Origin: Dipteris shenzhenensis
Taxonomy: Eukaryota > Polypodiophyta > Polypodiopsida > Gleicheniales
Direction: 5' to 3' (one strand)
Assembly: GCA_047967505.1 (NCBI GenBank)
Contig: CM106538.1
DNA length: 64,000 nucleotides
Part shown: positions 22,669 through 34,296 of the stretch, in pieces
How the letters are laid out: every line of letters begins with the position of its first letter
Numbering within the stretch: the stretch's first letter is position 1
Program-made: the position numbers and the translations under genes
Notes under the pieces: model-generated
What the model saw: only the letters and a program-made list of their open reading frames with translations
Database searches by the model: none
What the model was told of the DNA's origin: nothing

Positions 22669-24943
22669 TCATCTTGCAATGGGAGGAGGTTGGTGGGTGT
22701 CTTGAGCCCCTAGCAAGATATGTAGTCCATGTTGGTACCCATCTTCATCCTTTTTAATCCACCTATTTGTCCATAGCTTTACCTTGGGTGTTGACAAAGA
22801 AGCTATATGCTTCACCACATTATAGTCAATGTTACAATGAGTAAGTCGAATTTGTTTCTTTGATAGCAAATACTTAATGGCACTATGCACTGCATCATGC
22901 CTCATCTGTACATTGATGCATTCTTCCATGCAGTGGTCTTTGTCTTTTTTTCCAAAAAACCATTCTTTCTTTAAAATTTTTTGTGCTGCCATGGATGCAT
23001 ACTTGTCAGGTAAGTACTTTATAGGCCTCCACATCCTTGCTGCCAACTCCTTCTTATCCATTACCTTTGACTTTCCGGAGATAAACAAAGGAGCTTCATA
23101 GGTCAACTGTCCACGTCACAAGCAATGCACATTTCAAGCATCTCATTGAACACTTCAACAGGATGAAATATGATAGAAGTGTAGTCAGCATATCTGTCCC
23201 TCACCACCTTGAGGCTTGTCATACTTTCCTCTCGCTCTTGAGTTCCCCTAGGCACAACTGCACTCAAAGAAGTATAGAAGTTCGTGAGTGTGTCGGCGTC
23301 TACTTTTGTGACCTTTCGCTTCAAATCAAGATTTGAAGAACCAAATGTTGTCCATATAACCCTTGCCTTCTGTAAGACCTCTGATGTTGAGGATATCTTA
23401 CACTTTCCATGGACATAATGATTAAGTCTTTCGGACTCAATCAAATACTTGATCTCATGCTTGAATATACAGATTGTTGCATGATAATAATGGAATGAAC
23501 TTATCTTTGCAAATTGTTTTGAAGTGAGTCTTTTGACCTCCTTTGCTTCCTTTGTGATCTGATTACAAGCATAAGCCCAATGTTGACCATCAATGGGCTG
23601 GAATCTGCAATGAAGGAGGAATTCCTTCTTTGCTTCCTTTAGCATATTCTCACCTTGTGCCTCTTCACCTTGTTCATGTGGAGTATTTTTGAGAGTGTCT
23701 TTAAAGAATCGACTAAAGGTTTCCTTGAAATGTGTAGGCCCTGTAAATGTTATTTGATCCAGAAAACTATTTTTGATTGGACAAAACATTATTGGGCGCA
23801 AGACCACATTGCTTGCCACAGGTTTCTTACCATCTCTCAAAGCCTCGTATATTTGCAGTGCATAGGATATATCAAGGCTTCGGCTATTAGTAAAGACAGC
23901 TGCAGCTTCCACATCTTTGGCATTCACAAACCACGTCCTTTGACCCCAGATATATCCCACATCATCATCTGTAACTGCTTCATTAAGACGCAGATTAAGA
24001 TTTTCGATTGATGTGAGTTCATCCTGATCATCTTCAGCCTCGGGTTCTGAGTCTTCTTCATCTTTCTCTTCTTTTAACTGGTTTTCATCCACATTATCTC
24101 TCTCTATAGTGGGACGATGCCTTTTTTTACTGCTTGGAACCGTGGCTCTTGTAGTACTAGCCTTTTGCATTTCACGCCGTGGTTTGCTAGCAAGAGCTTC
24201 TAGCATAACTGCACTGGATCTTCTTCAATTTTTTTTAATTCCTGTGCACTCAAGGCTTGTGTTTCATCATCCTTAGTTACATCCACCATTTCTTGCTCTA
24301 GAAGTTTGCGCTCACGTTCTACATGTTTGTGACAGTGTGCTTGTTCTTCTTGTCCCTGCATCGAAGTGTGAGCTTTTAGATCTCCTTCATGTGAAGATCC
24401 TTGAATATGAGGAGCATATTGTGCATCCTGAAAGTACTCAAACATTATCTTTGCATGCATCCTTTTTGCCACCACACTAGGAAATTGCTCCCAAGTATAT
24501 GAAAGAGCCTCCAATGCACTTTGCAGCTCTGGAAACTTAGATGGTTGAGGAGGAGGCATCACAAAGGTCTTTGAGTCTCTCCTTGACACAACAATATGAA
24601 GACCGCCAACTTCAGGATCTGAACTCTTTGTAAAAATATCCACAAAGGTCTCTTTTGGCTCTATCATTATGCCTACCACAAGGCTTGAAGTCATATCTTT
24701 TTTGAAGAAAGTAGCATCCCATGGATCTTCAACACCATTGAACTCCCTTTTTGACATAAGTAGAAAGAGTCTCTTTTCCTTTTGATGAAGAAACCAAGCT
24801 CTTTTGCCCATGTGATATCGAGTCCACCTACCAAAGCCATTGGGGCTATATTCCTTTCCTTTGAAATTCAAAGTGACATCAGAAACCCATTCTCTAATCT
24901 CAGAGTCATTTAGGATAGCCACCACATTAGTTGATTGCTCCAT
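22669..24943 (-). CDS. Gene A: unrecognised protein in three abutting frames
   Basis: Start chosen at ATG 24943 (MEQSTNVVAILND), seven bases after a good minus-strand acceptor (TTTTCTTGTAG). Part 1 (to 24200, ~247 codons) has NFKGKEYSPNGFGRWTRYHMGKR and a Glu/Lys-rich helical end. Part 2 (24206-23103, 367 codons) has a basic stretch SSKKRHRP, an acidic EEKDEEDSEPEAEDDQDE, then a globular region (YIWGQRTWFVNAKDVEAAAVF, FCPIKNSFLDQITFTGP). Part 3 (23106-22669, ~145 codons) is Lys-rich. Each junction needs a -1 shift, within windows of some 20 and 12 bases. I recognise no domain. A promoter-like element with a first exon lies at 27794-27910 on the same strand, and gene B diverges from it. It could be one decayed gene of ~760 codons, or a transposon accessory gene. 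Confidence 0.55.
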
Positions 24944-26110
24944 AATCCTACAAGAAAAGATAATGAAGAATTTAGATACATACAAGTAAAGTACAATATA
25001 CAACCCTTGATACAATAAATGTGGGAAATAGCCCAAAAGGCTTTACAAGGCTTCATATGGCAATAAATGTGGGAAATAGCCTAGAAGTCTTTACAAGGCT
25101 TAAATATTTGTACAAATGTAAAAAAATTAGCCAATAAAGCTTTACAGTAATATAAAATGTCATCTAGCGATAAAGCTTTAATCTTCGTGAAGACATGTAA
25201 TCTGTCCATCCATTGATTTGCCCTCTAGTCATAAAGCTTCAATCTTCGTGATGACATGTAATCTGTCCATCCATTGATATCTATGCACTGATACCCAACT
25301 GGTGCAATCTACCCACTAAAAACTGTTCCACTGATATCCACTTATGCAGCCCACATGATATCCACTTATGTAGCCCATTGATACTCGTTAAATAGTGAAT
25401 GGTCGGGATGGTCGAGTTTATTACAAGGTGCTTCATACGACAATAAATGTAAAAAATAGCATAGAAGGATTTACAAGGTTTTTTATGACAATAAATGAGC
25501 TTAAATATTTATACAAATGCAATAAAAATAACCAATAATCATCAAGCTCCAATATGTCCCATGACATGTAATCTGTCCACTGAAATATGTAATCTGTCCA
25601 CTGATATCTGCTCATGCAATCTTCCCACTGATAAACTTCTTGGTAAATGGTAAAAGGTCTTATTTAATAGCATGTTATGAGTGTTAAACTGCATGTGAGT
25701 GAAGGGACTGACAACGATTAGGAACTAGTTAGAAAAATTTGAGCATGGCTTCAATTGGCAACTTGGAGAATCGTCTCTCCTCTAAGGCAATCTAATCTAT
25801 GCTAAACTATGCTAAACCAACCGTCGAAGCAAAGAAAAGCAATAAATAATTTCTTTTTCTGTGTTCATTTTAATGTGCTGAGGTTTAAGAGGCTTAAATA
25901 TGCAAAAGAAGGGGTTTTGATGTAGAGGCTAAACCTGCATGTGAGAGAAATGAAGAACAAGTATCTAAAGAAAAGTTAACATTTTTCAATTTAAAAGATG
26001 AATATATATAAAAATATTACCTCATCTTCAAAACAAACCATAAATTCACTCTTTTATAATTTTTTAAAAGTATAATATAAAACATATAAATATATAAAAC
26101 TCTCTTTACT
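24944..26110 (-). other. AT-rich non-coding region, likely gene A intron
   Basis: No coding sense. 25160-25620 holds degenerate repeats of ACATGTAATCTGTCCATCCATTGAT and CACTGATATCCACTTATG. Between a proposed first exon (27794-27910) and the acceptor before 24943, it would be intronic. Confidence 0.45.
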
Positions 26111-26420
26111 TTCTCTCTCTCTCTCTCTCGACTCCTAAATCTCTCTGTAGCCATAGTCAAGACACCTCATTCTCTCTCTTAATCTCTCTCTCTCTAACAA
26201 CTCTTATGTGTTTCCCTCTCTGTCCTCATCCCACTCATTCTCTCTCTTAGTTTATCTCAAGTCTCTCTTTCTCTCCCTCCCATGGTGGCTAAGATTTTTC
26301 ATTCTCTCTCTTTATCTCTCTCTCTCTCCCTAGGATTTGTAATTCTTTCTCTCTCTCTCCATCTCTCTCCTCTCTCTCTCTCTCTCCTCTTCTCTCTCTC
26401 TCTCCTCTTCTCTCTCTCTC

Positions 26421-26458
<38 letters not shown>

Positions 26459-26615
26459 CCTCTCTACCTCCCTACCTCTATCCTCTTGGCTGCTAGGATT
26501 AGTCATTCTTTCCCTCTCTATGTCTCTCTCTCTCTCTCTGAATTCTCTCTCTTAATCTCTCTCAGCCTTCCTCCCTCCCTCCCTCCCTCCCTCCCTTGGC
26601 GGCCATGGCCGCGAG

Positions 26616-26662
<47 letters not shown>

Positions 26663-26712
26663 CCTCTCTTGGCGGCCCTCCCTCCCTCCCTCCCTTGGTG
26701 GCCACGGCCATG

Positions 26713-26752
<40 letters not shown>

Positions 26753-26847
26753 CTCCCTCTCTTGGCGGCCACGACTGCTAGAAGTTTCATTCTCTCTCCC
26801 TCTCTCTTTATCTCTCTCCCTAAGTCCCCCTCCTCTCTTCTTTCTCA

Positions 26848-26913
<66 letters not shown>

Positions 26914-27036
26914 CCCCTCTCTCCCTCTCTCTCTTTCTCTCTCCCTAAGTCTCCCTTCTCTCTTCTCTCTCTCTCTCTCTCCCTCTCCCTCCCTACTCTC
27001 TCCCTCCCTCTAGCACAGAAGTTTCATTCCCTCTTT

Positions 27037-27101
<65 letters not shown>

Positions 27102-27510
27102 ACTCCCTCTCTCTATTTCTCTCTCCCTAAGTCTCCCTCTTCTCTTCTCTCTCTCTCTCTCCCTCTCCCTCCCTCTCTTTCTTTCCCTCCCTACTCTTCT
27201 AGCAGCGGCCACTAGGAGACCCTCTTCTCTCTCTTAATCTCTCTCCCCCTCTCTCCTCTCTCTTTCTTTCCCTCCCTCTTCTCTCTCATTTAAGGAGCCC
27301 CTCTTCTCTCTGTGAATCTCTCTCTCTCTCTCCCTCTCTCCTCTCTCTCTTTCTCTCCCTCCCTACTCCTCTCATTTCTCATTCTCTCTCTCATTTATAT
27401 TCTCTCTCTCCCTTTGGCGGCCACGGCCGCCAAGAGCCCTTCTTCTCTCTCTTAATTTCTCTCTTTCCAACTCTCCTCTCTCTTTCTCTCCCTCCCTATT
27501 CTCTCTCATT
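26110..27510. repeat. (CT)n array with GC-palindrome cores
   Basis: Almost pure CT/CCCT repeats interrupted by cores such as GGCGGCCATGGCCGCGAGA (near 26590), GGTGGCCACGGCCATGAGA (26697), GGCGGCCACGACTGCTAGA (26765) and GGCGGCCACGGCCGCC (27415). All open frames here are Ser/Leu/Pro or Arg/Glu repeats and are not genes. Confidence 0.9.
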
Positions 27511-27793
27511 TCTCAAATTTACAAACTCAAATATAAATAAGAAACTAATTAAAATAGAACTCAAAAACTCAAATAAGAAACTAATTTAAAAAGAATTGTA
27601 ATGCCTTCTAAAAAACCCCCCTCCTCAAAAACTTTAACAATAAACTAATTGAAAAAGAATTGTAAGTAAAGAAAAAGAATTACAAGACGAATTTTAAGAA
27701 ATAGAACTCAAAAACTTTAATAAGAAACTAATTGAAAAAGAATTGTAAGTAAAGAAAAAGAATTACAAGACGAATGAAAAAGAAAGCAAGTAC
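27511..27793. repeat. A-rich duplicated spacer
   Basis: Contains two near-identical ~90-base copies of AACTAATTGAAAAAGAATTGTAAGTAAAGAAAAAGAATTACAAGACGAAT-type sequence (near 27630 and 27725). No gene. Confidence 0.7.
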
Positions 27794-27912
27794 ATGGAAA
27801 AAGTGGAAAAAGTAAGGCTCCGCTTATCCTTTCTCTTCAGCTCTTGGTTGCTTCAATGAAATGAGGAGAGAGTGAGAATGAATGAATGGAAAGAAGAGTA
27901 TATATAAGAAAA
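27794..27912 (-). promoter_or_regulatory. TATA promoter and first exon, candidate for gene A
   Basis: On the minus strand: CTAGTTTTTCTTATATATACTC (TATA at 27898-27907), then a ~100-base leader with CTCTCATTT-like steps, ending ACTTTTTCCAT before GTACTTGC, a possible splice donor at 27793. The same order (telo-box-like CCTAG, TATA, leader, ACTTTTTTCCAG before GTAC) occurs on the plus strand at 62060-62195. Conservation at both arms supports function; transcription was not tested. Confidence 0.5.
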
Positions 27913-28290
27913 ACTAGCCCACTCCTCCCACACATAAATTTGAATTTTCAAAAAAGAGAGGAAAATTTGAATTCAAATTTGTGTTCAACATTCTTCTTAT
28001 ATTTTCTTCTCGTACGTTCCTTTTGAATTCAAATTTGTGTTCAACATTCTTCTTGATACTTTCTTCTCGTAAGTCCCTTTCATTCTTCTCGTAAGTCAAA
28101 ACTTATTTGTCGCTCTTGCTCGTGATAGTAAGTCAAATCTTATTTGAGCAAGAATCTTATTTGTCGCTCTTGCTCATGATAGTTCTACTCTTAGTTGTAA
28201 GAATTCAAATTTTTGTTCAACATTCTTCTTGATACTTTCTTCTCGTAAGTCCTTTTCATTCTTTTCCTAAGTCAAATCTTATTTGTTGCT
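27913..28290. repeat. Three degenerate ~90-bp repeats
   Basis: GAATTCAAATTTGTGTTCAACATTCTTCTTGATACTTTCTTCTCGTAAGTC-type units near 27965, 28020 and 28200, with a repeated CTTATTTGTCGCTCTTGCTCRTGATAGT block between. No gene. Confidence 0.75.
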
Positions 28291-29712
28291 CTTGTAAGAA
28301 TTCGACCTCTCTCCCTCTACTCCCTCGCTTCTCTCTCCCTCACACACACTCTCTCTCTCCCTCTACTCCCTCGCTTCTCTCTCCCTCACTCTCTCTCTCT
28401 CTCCCATACCTTCCCCCCTCACTCTCTCTCCCTCCCCTCACTCTCTCTCTCCCTCCCCTCCCTCCTCTCCCCTCTCTCTCCTTCTGCTCCCTCCTCTCCC
28501 CTCCCTCTCTCTCTCTCCCTCTCTCTCCCCTCCCTCCTCTCCCCTCTCTCTCCTTCCGCTCTCCTCCCGCCTCCCCCCCTCCCTCCCTTGACCCCAACCC
28601 CCCCCACCCCCTCCCTCCCTCGATGCCAACCCCCCCCACCCCCCCCCTCCCTCCCTCCCTTGACCCCAACCCCCCCCACCCCCTCCCTCCGTCGATGCCA
28701 ACCCCCCCACCCACTCCCTCCACGGGGTCCTGGCGGCCACAGCTACCTGACCCCCCCGCCACCTCCCTCCCTCGACCCCAACTCCCCCCCACCCCCTCCC
28801 TCCCCTCCCCCCTCCAGGGGTCCTGGCGGCCGCGGCCGCCAGACCCCCCCTCCCTCCCTCGACCCCAACCTCCCCACCCCCCTCGCGGCTGCAGCCACCA
28901 GACCCCCCCCTCCCTTCCTCGACCCCAACTCCCCCCACCCCCTCCCTCCCCTCCTCCCTCCAGGGGTCCTGGTGGCTGCGGTCGCCAGACCCCCCCTCCC
29001 TCCCTCGACCCCAACCTCCCCCACCCCCCTGGCGGCCGCAGCCGCTAGACCTCCCTCCCTCCCTCCCTCTACCCCAACCCCCCCACCCCCTCCCTCCCCT
29101 CCCCCCTCCAGGAGTCTTGGTGGCCACGGCCGCCAGACCCCCCCTCCCTCGACCCCAACCCCCCCACCCCCTGGTGGCCATGGCCACCAGACCCCCCCCT
29201 CTCCCTCCCTTGACCCTAACCCCCCCCACCCCCCCTAGCGGTCGCGGCCGCCAGACCCCCCCCCAACTCCCCCCCACCCCCTCCCTCCCCTCCCCCCTCC
29301 AAGGGTCCTGGCGGCCGTGGCTGCCAGACCCCCCCTCCCTCCCTCGACCCCAACCCCCCCACCCCCCTGGCAACTGCGGCTGCCAGACCCCCCCTCCCTC
29401 CCTCGACCCCAACCCCCCCCCTCCCTCCCCTCCCCCCTCTAGGGGTCCTGGCGGCTGCGGCTGCCAGACCCCCCCCGCCCCCCTCCCTCCCTCGACCCCA
29501 ACCCCCCCATCCCCCTGGCGGCCGCGGCTACCAAACCCCCCCCTCCCTCCCTCGACCCCAACCCCCCCCCACCCCCTCCCTCCCCTCCCCCCCCCTCCAG
29601 GGGTCCTGGCGGCCGTGGCTGCCAGACCCCCCCTCCCTCTCTCGACCCCAAACCTCCCCTCCCTCGACCCCAACCCCCCCCCACCCCCTCCATCCCCTCC
29701 ATACTTTGCACA
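28291..29712. repeat. C-rich minisatellite with GGCCGCGGCC palindrome cores
   Basis: 28291-28560 is CT-rich. From 28560 a ~60-110 base unit repeats: CCTCCCTCGACCCCAACCCCC, a CCCTCCCCTCC run, CCAGGGGTCCTGG, and a palindromic core such as GGCGGCCGCGGCCGCCAGACC. I count about a dozen cores between 28725 and 29620. The minus strand has G-runs suited to G-quadruplexes. Long Gly/Arg or Pro-rich open frames through it are spurious. Confidence 0.9.
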
Positions 29713-30038
29713 CACCTTCAACTAGGTGGAATTGACTTACATGCAAAGTGGCACACCCATCCCATAAGTGCAAGTGATCGGATAACATACCTAGCAGACT
29801 CGCATTTTTTTACGGATGTGCATGACACTAGAGCAAAAATAGTATTTAATGCTCGATTGACCATGTAAAGGATAACTTGGCATGTCCATCTGATTAGTAC
29901 TTGATCGGATAACTTCTCCCACCAATAAATTAAGTACTAATTAAAAATTATAATAAATGAGTAGATTATTAAAAAGAGACTAATATTTATGTAATTGGTT
30001 CTACTGCAGCTTGCTTGCGAAGGACTCTCGCAAAGGAG
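29713..30038 (+). promoter_or_regulatory. 5' region and intron end of gene B, copy 1
   Basis: The stretch before gene B ends in TTCTACTGCAG at 29999-30009, a good splice acceptor. Copy 2 has TTGTTACAG at the corresponding place and then the same exon (CTTGYTTGCRAAGGA), so a non-coding first exon probably lies upstream. GATCGGATAAC occurs twice (29778, 29912). No TATA was chosen with confidence. Confidence 0.5.
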
Positions 30039-33000
30039 ATGGCTATAGATTTTGTTCCAGGGATGGATGTGATTTTATGTAGCAAAAGAGAAGTAGTTGC
30101 ATTTGCTACAATCCACGATAGTGATCCCAATTCAGTTTGCCACTTTCGAAGTCTTAGCGAAGATAAGGTGGCAGTTATTGTATCAAAGATTCTTAGCGCA
30201 CATGTTGAGCTAAAGTATAAATGTGGAGATATGGAAACACTTGGAGATGTTATGCCCTACAATACATCCAACAAATCATTTATAGCATGGGACAAAGATG
30301 AGACTTATGCAACAGACATTATCAAGAATACAAAGTGCACCATCTTGGATTTTACTATAGGGGACATTTTACAAATGAGATCATTTGCAAATAAGACTAT
30401 AGCAGAAGGTGAAATATTGGGATTTGAACAAGTGGAGCAATGGTCATTTGCACAAATGAGGATTCTAAAAGTCACCGATGATGGTATGGTTGATAACATA
30501 ACATCCTTATGTGATCCCTACTATGAGGTAGGCAAGAATATGAGATGGAGCATGCAATTTTTAAACATGAGAAAGAGGCACATAGTTTTCAATGATAAAG
30601 ACAAGGTATACTACAATATCACAGGACCTAAAAAGCATGCCCATGTGCCAGGCTCTATCACTTCAAATGTGGATGATTTCAATATACTCAATTATAGAAG
30701 TGACATCTTATCTAGAGTGGATGAGTTCACTGGTTCCGAGAAACAAAATGATTTTAGAAGCGAAGCCTTATCTGGGGTGGATGAATTCTTGCACAGTGAG
30801 AAGGGCAAAGGTTTCAATAGCGATGTCTTGTGAGTGTCTTGTCAAGTGTGGATGAGTTCATGCATATTAACAAACCTGGTGTCAATCAAGCTTGTGGATT
30901 TGTGAAAGCCATGCGAGATGTCCCAATGAGTGATGTTCTCTCAGGAGTGGAAGAGTTTCAAGGTTCTCAATACTCTCGTAGAATATTGAATTCATTGAAT
31001 GGTCCTAAGAGTATGTTAAAAACGAGGATGAGATCAACAGAGGATTATTCAATATTTAACTTTGATTGTGATATGGCCAAGGATGCAATGACCAATCATG
31101 GATGCTTGGTTACAAACAAATGTGAGGAGAAGAAGTGCATAAATACAGATAACAACATGCACGAGGAACGAAAACGGTCATACATATGCATGAAGAGAAA
31201 GCGAATCCAGGCAGATCCACAAAAGCAACCAAAGAGGAAGAGAGTAATGAAGGAGGAGAACATGTTAAATGCATTGGGATATCTATGTTGCAAGTGAATA
31301 TGTATGCACTTCATTGATCTTGAAGACATCAGGGAATGTAGAGGACACATGTGGCAAAGAAGAGGAAGCGAAAGAAATGAATACCTTCTCACAAGTCTCT
31401 CTTGCTTTCTTCAGAATGGCAATATAAGGCTAAGTTCAAGACAAAAGGTAAAACCTCCCGTAAATGGAAAAAGGATTTGCAATAAGGCATATCGCAATAT
31501 TACTGGATTATCCCATTGTACGTATTGGGATTTAGTCACCAAGGCAAAGGGCGGCAACAAATTTAGCATTCATGGTAATAGAGGAAGGTCCAAATCAAGA
31601 ATCTCAACTGTCAGGGCAGCAGCAATTTTGCAAGACTTCATACATGAAAATGCTTTACCTCAACCCCATATATCTACCAAACTCCCTAACGGTGACGCGA
31701 TCACTGAAATGCACCTTCCAATGGGCTTGACAAAGCTCGAAGTATTTGACTCTATTGCAGAAAAGCAAAGGCAAAGAGGGGATGCCGTAGCTTCTTCTCA
31801 TACTTTGTATAGTCTTTGGAAGAAGAACTTTGGATATGTTAAAATCCCAAGGAGGCAAAAAATGTCAAAGTGCAATGTCTGTGATGATTTAAAGCGAGCG
31901 ATTGAGAGTGCAACATGTCCAAATCAAAGGGAATTATACAAAAAAAACCAAAAACCTCATCATGACATTATTCGACATTCCAGACAAAAATATGCATTTT
32001 GGAAGGAGCAAGCTATTTCACATCCCGATGACTACATGTGCCTTATTGTAGATGGCATGGATCAGAATACAACAACATTGCCTCGTTTTGTTGCCACTCC
32101 ACCTAAATTACAAGGAAAGCACTTTCTAAAGACACATCTATGTGGAGTGTTAGTGCATGGAATTAAGTTCTTTGCAGATATATGGATTGATTCCTTGCAT
32201 CTACATGATAGCAATCAAGTTGTAACATCTATTATGAAGGAAATTCGCAATGTACATGCAGAAAAAGGTCGCCTACCACCGACTTTGAGAATACAAGCTG
32301 GTAATTGCTGGCGAGAAAATAAGAATGTACTCATGTTTGCATTTTGCTCCATGCTAGTTGCTCATCGAATCTTCAATGAGCAACTAGCATGGAGCAAAAT
32401 GCACAGTGTATCGAATCTTCAATGAGGTCGAATGTGGATTTTTGTATGTTGGGCATACACATGAGGATATCGATCAGGTTTTTAGCACAGTCTCAAGGGA
32501 GCTTAAATGCAAGGATGTGGAGACAATAGATGACTTGGTAAGAAGATGTGGCAGGCAAGTTGGTGGTCGTAAGGAAAGTACAGTAAGTGAGAGGCTCGAA
32601 AGAATGTATGATTGGAAGAGCTTCATTCTACCTTTCATACAAACAGGTGGTGATGCATTGACAGGTTATACCAATCCACACTACTTTCATTTTTTTTTTT
32701 AAAGATGAAAAACCTGTAATGCAATGGCAACAGTATTCTCATGATAAAAATGGGAACCTGAAGAACCTTACAATCTCTTAACTTCAATTCCTAGCAAGGA
32801 AAGGTATCCAACATTGGCTCCTATACAAGAATTCAATGAGAGGTCTAACTGTGAAATAGAAGGATTAAAAGCATTTATTACATACAAAGAGGAAATGCTC
32901 CAGAGATATCCTGATTCGAAGCCTACTTGGAGAGAACACACTACCACTGTAATTAACAAGACACGAAATTTAATAAAGGACCTTGAGAGAATGCGAGGCT

Positions 33001-33190
33001 CAAAGGATGTCAAGGAAGAATGCGATATGTGCACCCAGCTCCAGTCTTTGAAAATGAATTTGTATCATTACTCCCACGTCCATATTGTGGACCAAAGAAG
33101 AGAGAGTTTATGCCACAAGTAGATATAGAAGTCAATTGTTTTGTTGTGGTTCGGCCATCGGATGATGAATATGAGAATGTGAAGTTAACA
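30039..33190 (+). pseudogene. Gene B copy 1: DUF7869-like putative transposase, broken
   Basis: ATG at 30039 follows a conserved splice acceptor. Order: N-terminal globular domain (VPGMDVILCSKREVVAFATIHDSDPN), acidic repeats ending LSGVDEF, a basic Arg/Lys stretch (near 31190-31260), then the catalytic-like part at 31304-33190 with CNVCDDLK, IVDGMDQNTTTLPRF, CRRENKN-equivalent and VGHTHEDIDQVFS. The first D, the DN and the HEDID resemble a D-D-D/E set and the family resembles DUF7869; a transposase role is inferred. Breaks: frameshift at 30833, stop at 31295-31297, IQADN changed to IQAGN, a 46-bp hairpin-forming insertion at 32380-32426, and a T-run frameshift near 32690. It ends abruptly near 33187, where copy 2 continues. 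Confidence 0.75.
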
Positions 33191-33961
33191 CTTATTTCAT
33201 TAATTTTGGACTCATATGTCTACTTTTGGACTATTCCTTAAAATCCTTCCCAACTGAAAAGTTTACTTTATGAAACTGTCATTCGAGAATCAAAAGTTTA
33301 CTTTCTGGCACTATCATTTTCACATAAGACATTTCAAAATATCTCTCTACAATGTTGTACAAATAATGCAAAAACTACTATTAAATCCTAAATTTGTATT
33401 TCTTGTTTATAAGAATCATATTCTTAAAATAAAAAATCCGAGTTATTAGTTTAAATCCATGAAAAACCATGCTATTGAGGATTCACAACATTTTAAAAAT
33501 GTATACATAAGAGACCTGTAAGACTCTTTTTACTTTCAATGCAGAAAACTATAACACTCTTGAATATTCAAGAAATTAAAAGGTTTATATACACATGAGA
33601 CATGATGGAAGCCTCTTTTGTACTCCAAAAAATAGCAATAGCTATGCTTGCAATTTTACATTATCATGTCATAAGTTTTACAACAAATATTGCTCTAGAT
33701 GAGTCTTTGTACAAAGGATCTCCTGTGGCCTTTTCAATAATTTAATTTTTCCTTTACAATGAGTTTAGTACAAATGGGCGATCCAAACATTTGCTTGTTT
33801 GAATGTCCTTTTCTATCATGATCACAGAAATGAGCGATCCAAACATTTGCTTGTTCAGAATGTCCTTTCTGTCATCACTTGTCGCTTGGGTGCCATCTTC
33901 ATTCACTCTCATCTGACAACCACCACCACCTTCACTCTTTCTCGATATTTGAATGGTGTTA
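33191..33961. other. Junction between the two inverted gene B copies
   Basis: Copy 1 loses similarity to copy 2 near 33187, and copy 2 terminates at 33962. Between them is AT-rich sequence with a ~55-bp tandem duplication (GCGATCCAAACATTTGCTTG at 33779 and 33835). No gene seen. It is the centre of the large inverted repeat. Confidence 0.6.
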
Positions 33962-34296
33962 TCATGGGCATTCTTCATTTGCGCTATCTCCTTCTACTTC
34001 CTCCCAGGCGAGCATCTTTGTGAACTCTGTAATGTGCGTAATAATTGGTTGCGGTAATTTTATTTTGTCTTCTACATCATACCCCATGTGTTTCTTTGTT
34101 TTCTTTGACCTTGATTTCCAAGATACTATGACTGTCTCTGTGGAAAGTCTTGAAATTGCTTCATGGTTTGGGACCCATTCCTTTTTCAAACAACTACTAT
34201 ACAATGTACTGTTATCTTAGTTCTCCTTCCTGCCCCTTGGCTCATACCATACCGCTGTAAATGTTGTAGCTCTCCCCCGGTCATCCATGCTCACGT
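33962..34296 (-). pseudogene. Gene B copy 2, C-terminal fragment
   Basis: A minus-strand frame ending with TGA at 33962-33964 contains EWVPNHEAISRLSTETVIVSW, SKKTKKHMGYDVEDKIKL and LAWEEVEGDSANEECP. Just upstream, 34205-34296 continues on the minus strand in a like style (KEWVP is preceded by STLYSSCL) and reaches the ACGT target site of the gag-only element. It is the 3' end of the gene that resumes at 41216-41072 and 59363-56128. Copy 1 lacks this part. Confidence 0.65.

Noticed and set aside
22669-25036. Bacterial-type operon because of overlapping starts and stops
   Set aside because: The surrounding DNA is clearly nuclear plant sequence; the third frame has no ATG at the overlap and starts only with TTG.
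26110-29712. Long Ser/Leu/Pro and Gly/Arg frames up to 427 codons
   Set aside because: Pure low-complexity translation of CT and C-rich arrays in all frames; no domain or sequence variety.
33754-33978. A 74-codon minus-strand protein with GGGGCQMRVNEDG
   Set aside because: Different frame from the gene B C-terminus, contains the 55-bp duplication, and has no support from copy 1.
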